DNA of 48,318 nucleotides from a virus. Each line of letters opens with the position of its first letter. Position 1 is the first letter of the stretch. The notes below the pieces were generated by a model. That model saw only the letters and a program-made list of their open reading frames with translations. It was not told the origin of the DNA and searched no databases. The DNA is taken from the IMG/VR virus record IMGVR_UViG_3300002835_000311, positions 1-48,318 of that record. One strand, written 5' to 3'. The position numbers and the translations under genes were made by a program. Of this stretch, positions 47,661 to 48,318 are shown one piece after another.

Positions 47661-48318
47661 ATAAAGGTTACAATAATAACCCAAACTTACCCAAAGAAGA
47701 CTACAAGCACGCCTTTACTCAGCATGAAATAGATGAGTTCATAAAGTGTGCTGCTGATCCTGTGTATTTTGCCTGCACTTATATGCGTATCATCAACGTG
47801 GATCATGGTCTTATGCCATTTGAGATGTGGGATTTCCAAAAAGAAATGCTCACGACTTTCCATGAAAATCGATTTTCTATCTGTAAGTTGCCGCGTCAGG
47901 TTGGCAAGACTACCACATCTGTTGCATATTTGCTACACTATATTCTATTCAATCAAAACGTTAACATAGCAATTCTGGCTAACAAGTCTTCTACAGCCCG
48001 CGAAATCATGGGTCGTCTACAGTTAGCCTTTGAATACTTACCGCGCTTTCTCCAACAAGGCGTCAAAGAATGGAACAAAGGTTCAATTGAACTGGCCAAC
48101 GGGTCCAGAGCAGTTGCAGATTCAACTTCTGGCTCATCTGTTCGTGGTAGGTCTTTTAACATAATCTTCCTTGATGAGTTCGCGTTCGTTCCAAACAACA
48201 TTGCCGAACAGTTCTTCATGTCTACCTATCCTACGATTTCTTCTGGTCAGACAACAAAGGTTATTATCGTTTCTACACCAAACGGTCTAAATCTGTTCTA
48301 TCGTATGTGGGAAGATGC
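47657..48318 (+). CDS. 17: gp17 large terminase (5' part, runs off the window)
   Basis: 220 codons plus two bases visible. It starts by ATGA overlap with the previous gene. PRQVGKTTT at 79-87 is Walker A (Lys84, Thr85), IIFLDEFAFV at 169-178 is Walker B with catalytic Glu174, and STPNG at 206-210 is the coupling motif. All fit T4 gp17. Known: this is the ATP-driven packaging motor with a C-terminal nuclease, which lies outside the window. The N-terminal 60 residues are shorter than in T4. Confidence 0.95.
   Translation, partial: MNKGYNNNPNLPKEDYKHAFTQHEIDEFIKCAADPVYFACTYMRIINVDHGLMPFEMWDFQKEMLTTFHENRFSICKLPRQVGKTTTSVAYLLHYILFNQNVNIAILANKSSTAREIMGRLQLAFEYLPRFLQQGVKEWNKGSIELANGSRAVADSTSGSSVRGRSFNIIFLDEFAFVPNNIAEQFFMSTYPTISSGQTTKVIIVSTPNGLNLFYRMWED

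Noticed and set aside
1-48318. tRNA genes
   Set aside because: I saw no cloverleaf with a T-loop and CCA-compatible acceptor stem in the few intergenic gaps, all of which are short. The only RNA gene I can support is the tmRNA piece.

Overview
The window is part of the genome of a large T4-superfamily myovirus. About forty genes have recognisable T4-type roles: gp33, gp59 and gp32 for late transcription and replication; gp4, gp13, gp14, gp15, gp16 and gp17 for the neck and DNA packaging; gp26, gp51, gp27-like, gp5-like, gp25, gp6, gp8, gp48-like and gp53 for the baseplate. The large structural proteins (a DUF4815-type protein, gp6/gp8 relatives with small repeated modules, fibres rich in ANTARDHANAA repeats) look most like the cyanophage and other non-enteric branch of the superfamily. 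Two things point to an alphaproteobacterial, possibly Rhizobiales or Caulobacter-type, host: a tmRNA-like RNA whose tag (ANDNFAPRLALAA) resembles alphaproteobacterial tags, and a secreted DUF992 protein. All family names come from reading the sequence and from memory of the families; no database search was run. The DNA is AT-leaning, about 40% G+C by eye, with gp32 visibly richer in G+C.

Layout. Positions 1-254 hold the tail of a possible gene and a tmRNA coding piece. Positions 255-5211 (+) hold a small conserved protein, the DUF992 protein, a four-gene envelope cassette (MotA/ExbB-like channel, ExbD/MotB-like partner, membrane protein, HtrA-like lipoprotein protease), then gp33, an unknown gene and gp59. 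gp32 (5280-6209) has its own sigma70-type promoter and a strong terminator. Positions 6262-11114 (-) hold a tail lysin with two likely catalytic domains, gp51, gp26, a tail-tube-fold protein, a conserved virion protein and gp4. A T4-type late promoter (TATAAATA) at 11114 starts the long (+) structural block: baseplate, spike and wedge genes to 29065, then tail-fibre genes to 37128.

Positions 37110-44044 form an enzyme island: three or four glycosyltransferase-like proteins, two SAM methyltransferases, two 2OG-Fe(II) oxygenase-like proteins and a radical SAM/SPASM enzyme. The last two genes of the island are on the (-) strand. A second TATAAATA promoter at 44065 precedes gp13-gp14-gp15-gp16-(small protein)-gp17. 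gp17 runs off the right edge.

How it works together: gp59 and gp32 serve replication. gp33 couples replication to late transcription from TATAAATA promoters. The late genes build the baseplate, fibres, neck and packaging motor, and the island probably decorates a glycan or virion protein. The tmRNA piece and the envelope cassette are the parts that standard T4 biology does not explain, and they are the best candidates for undescribed systems.
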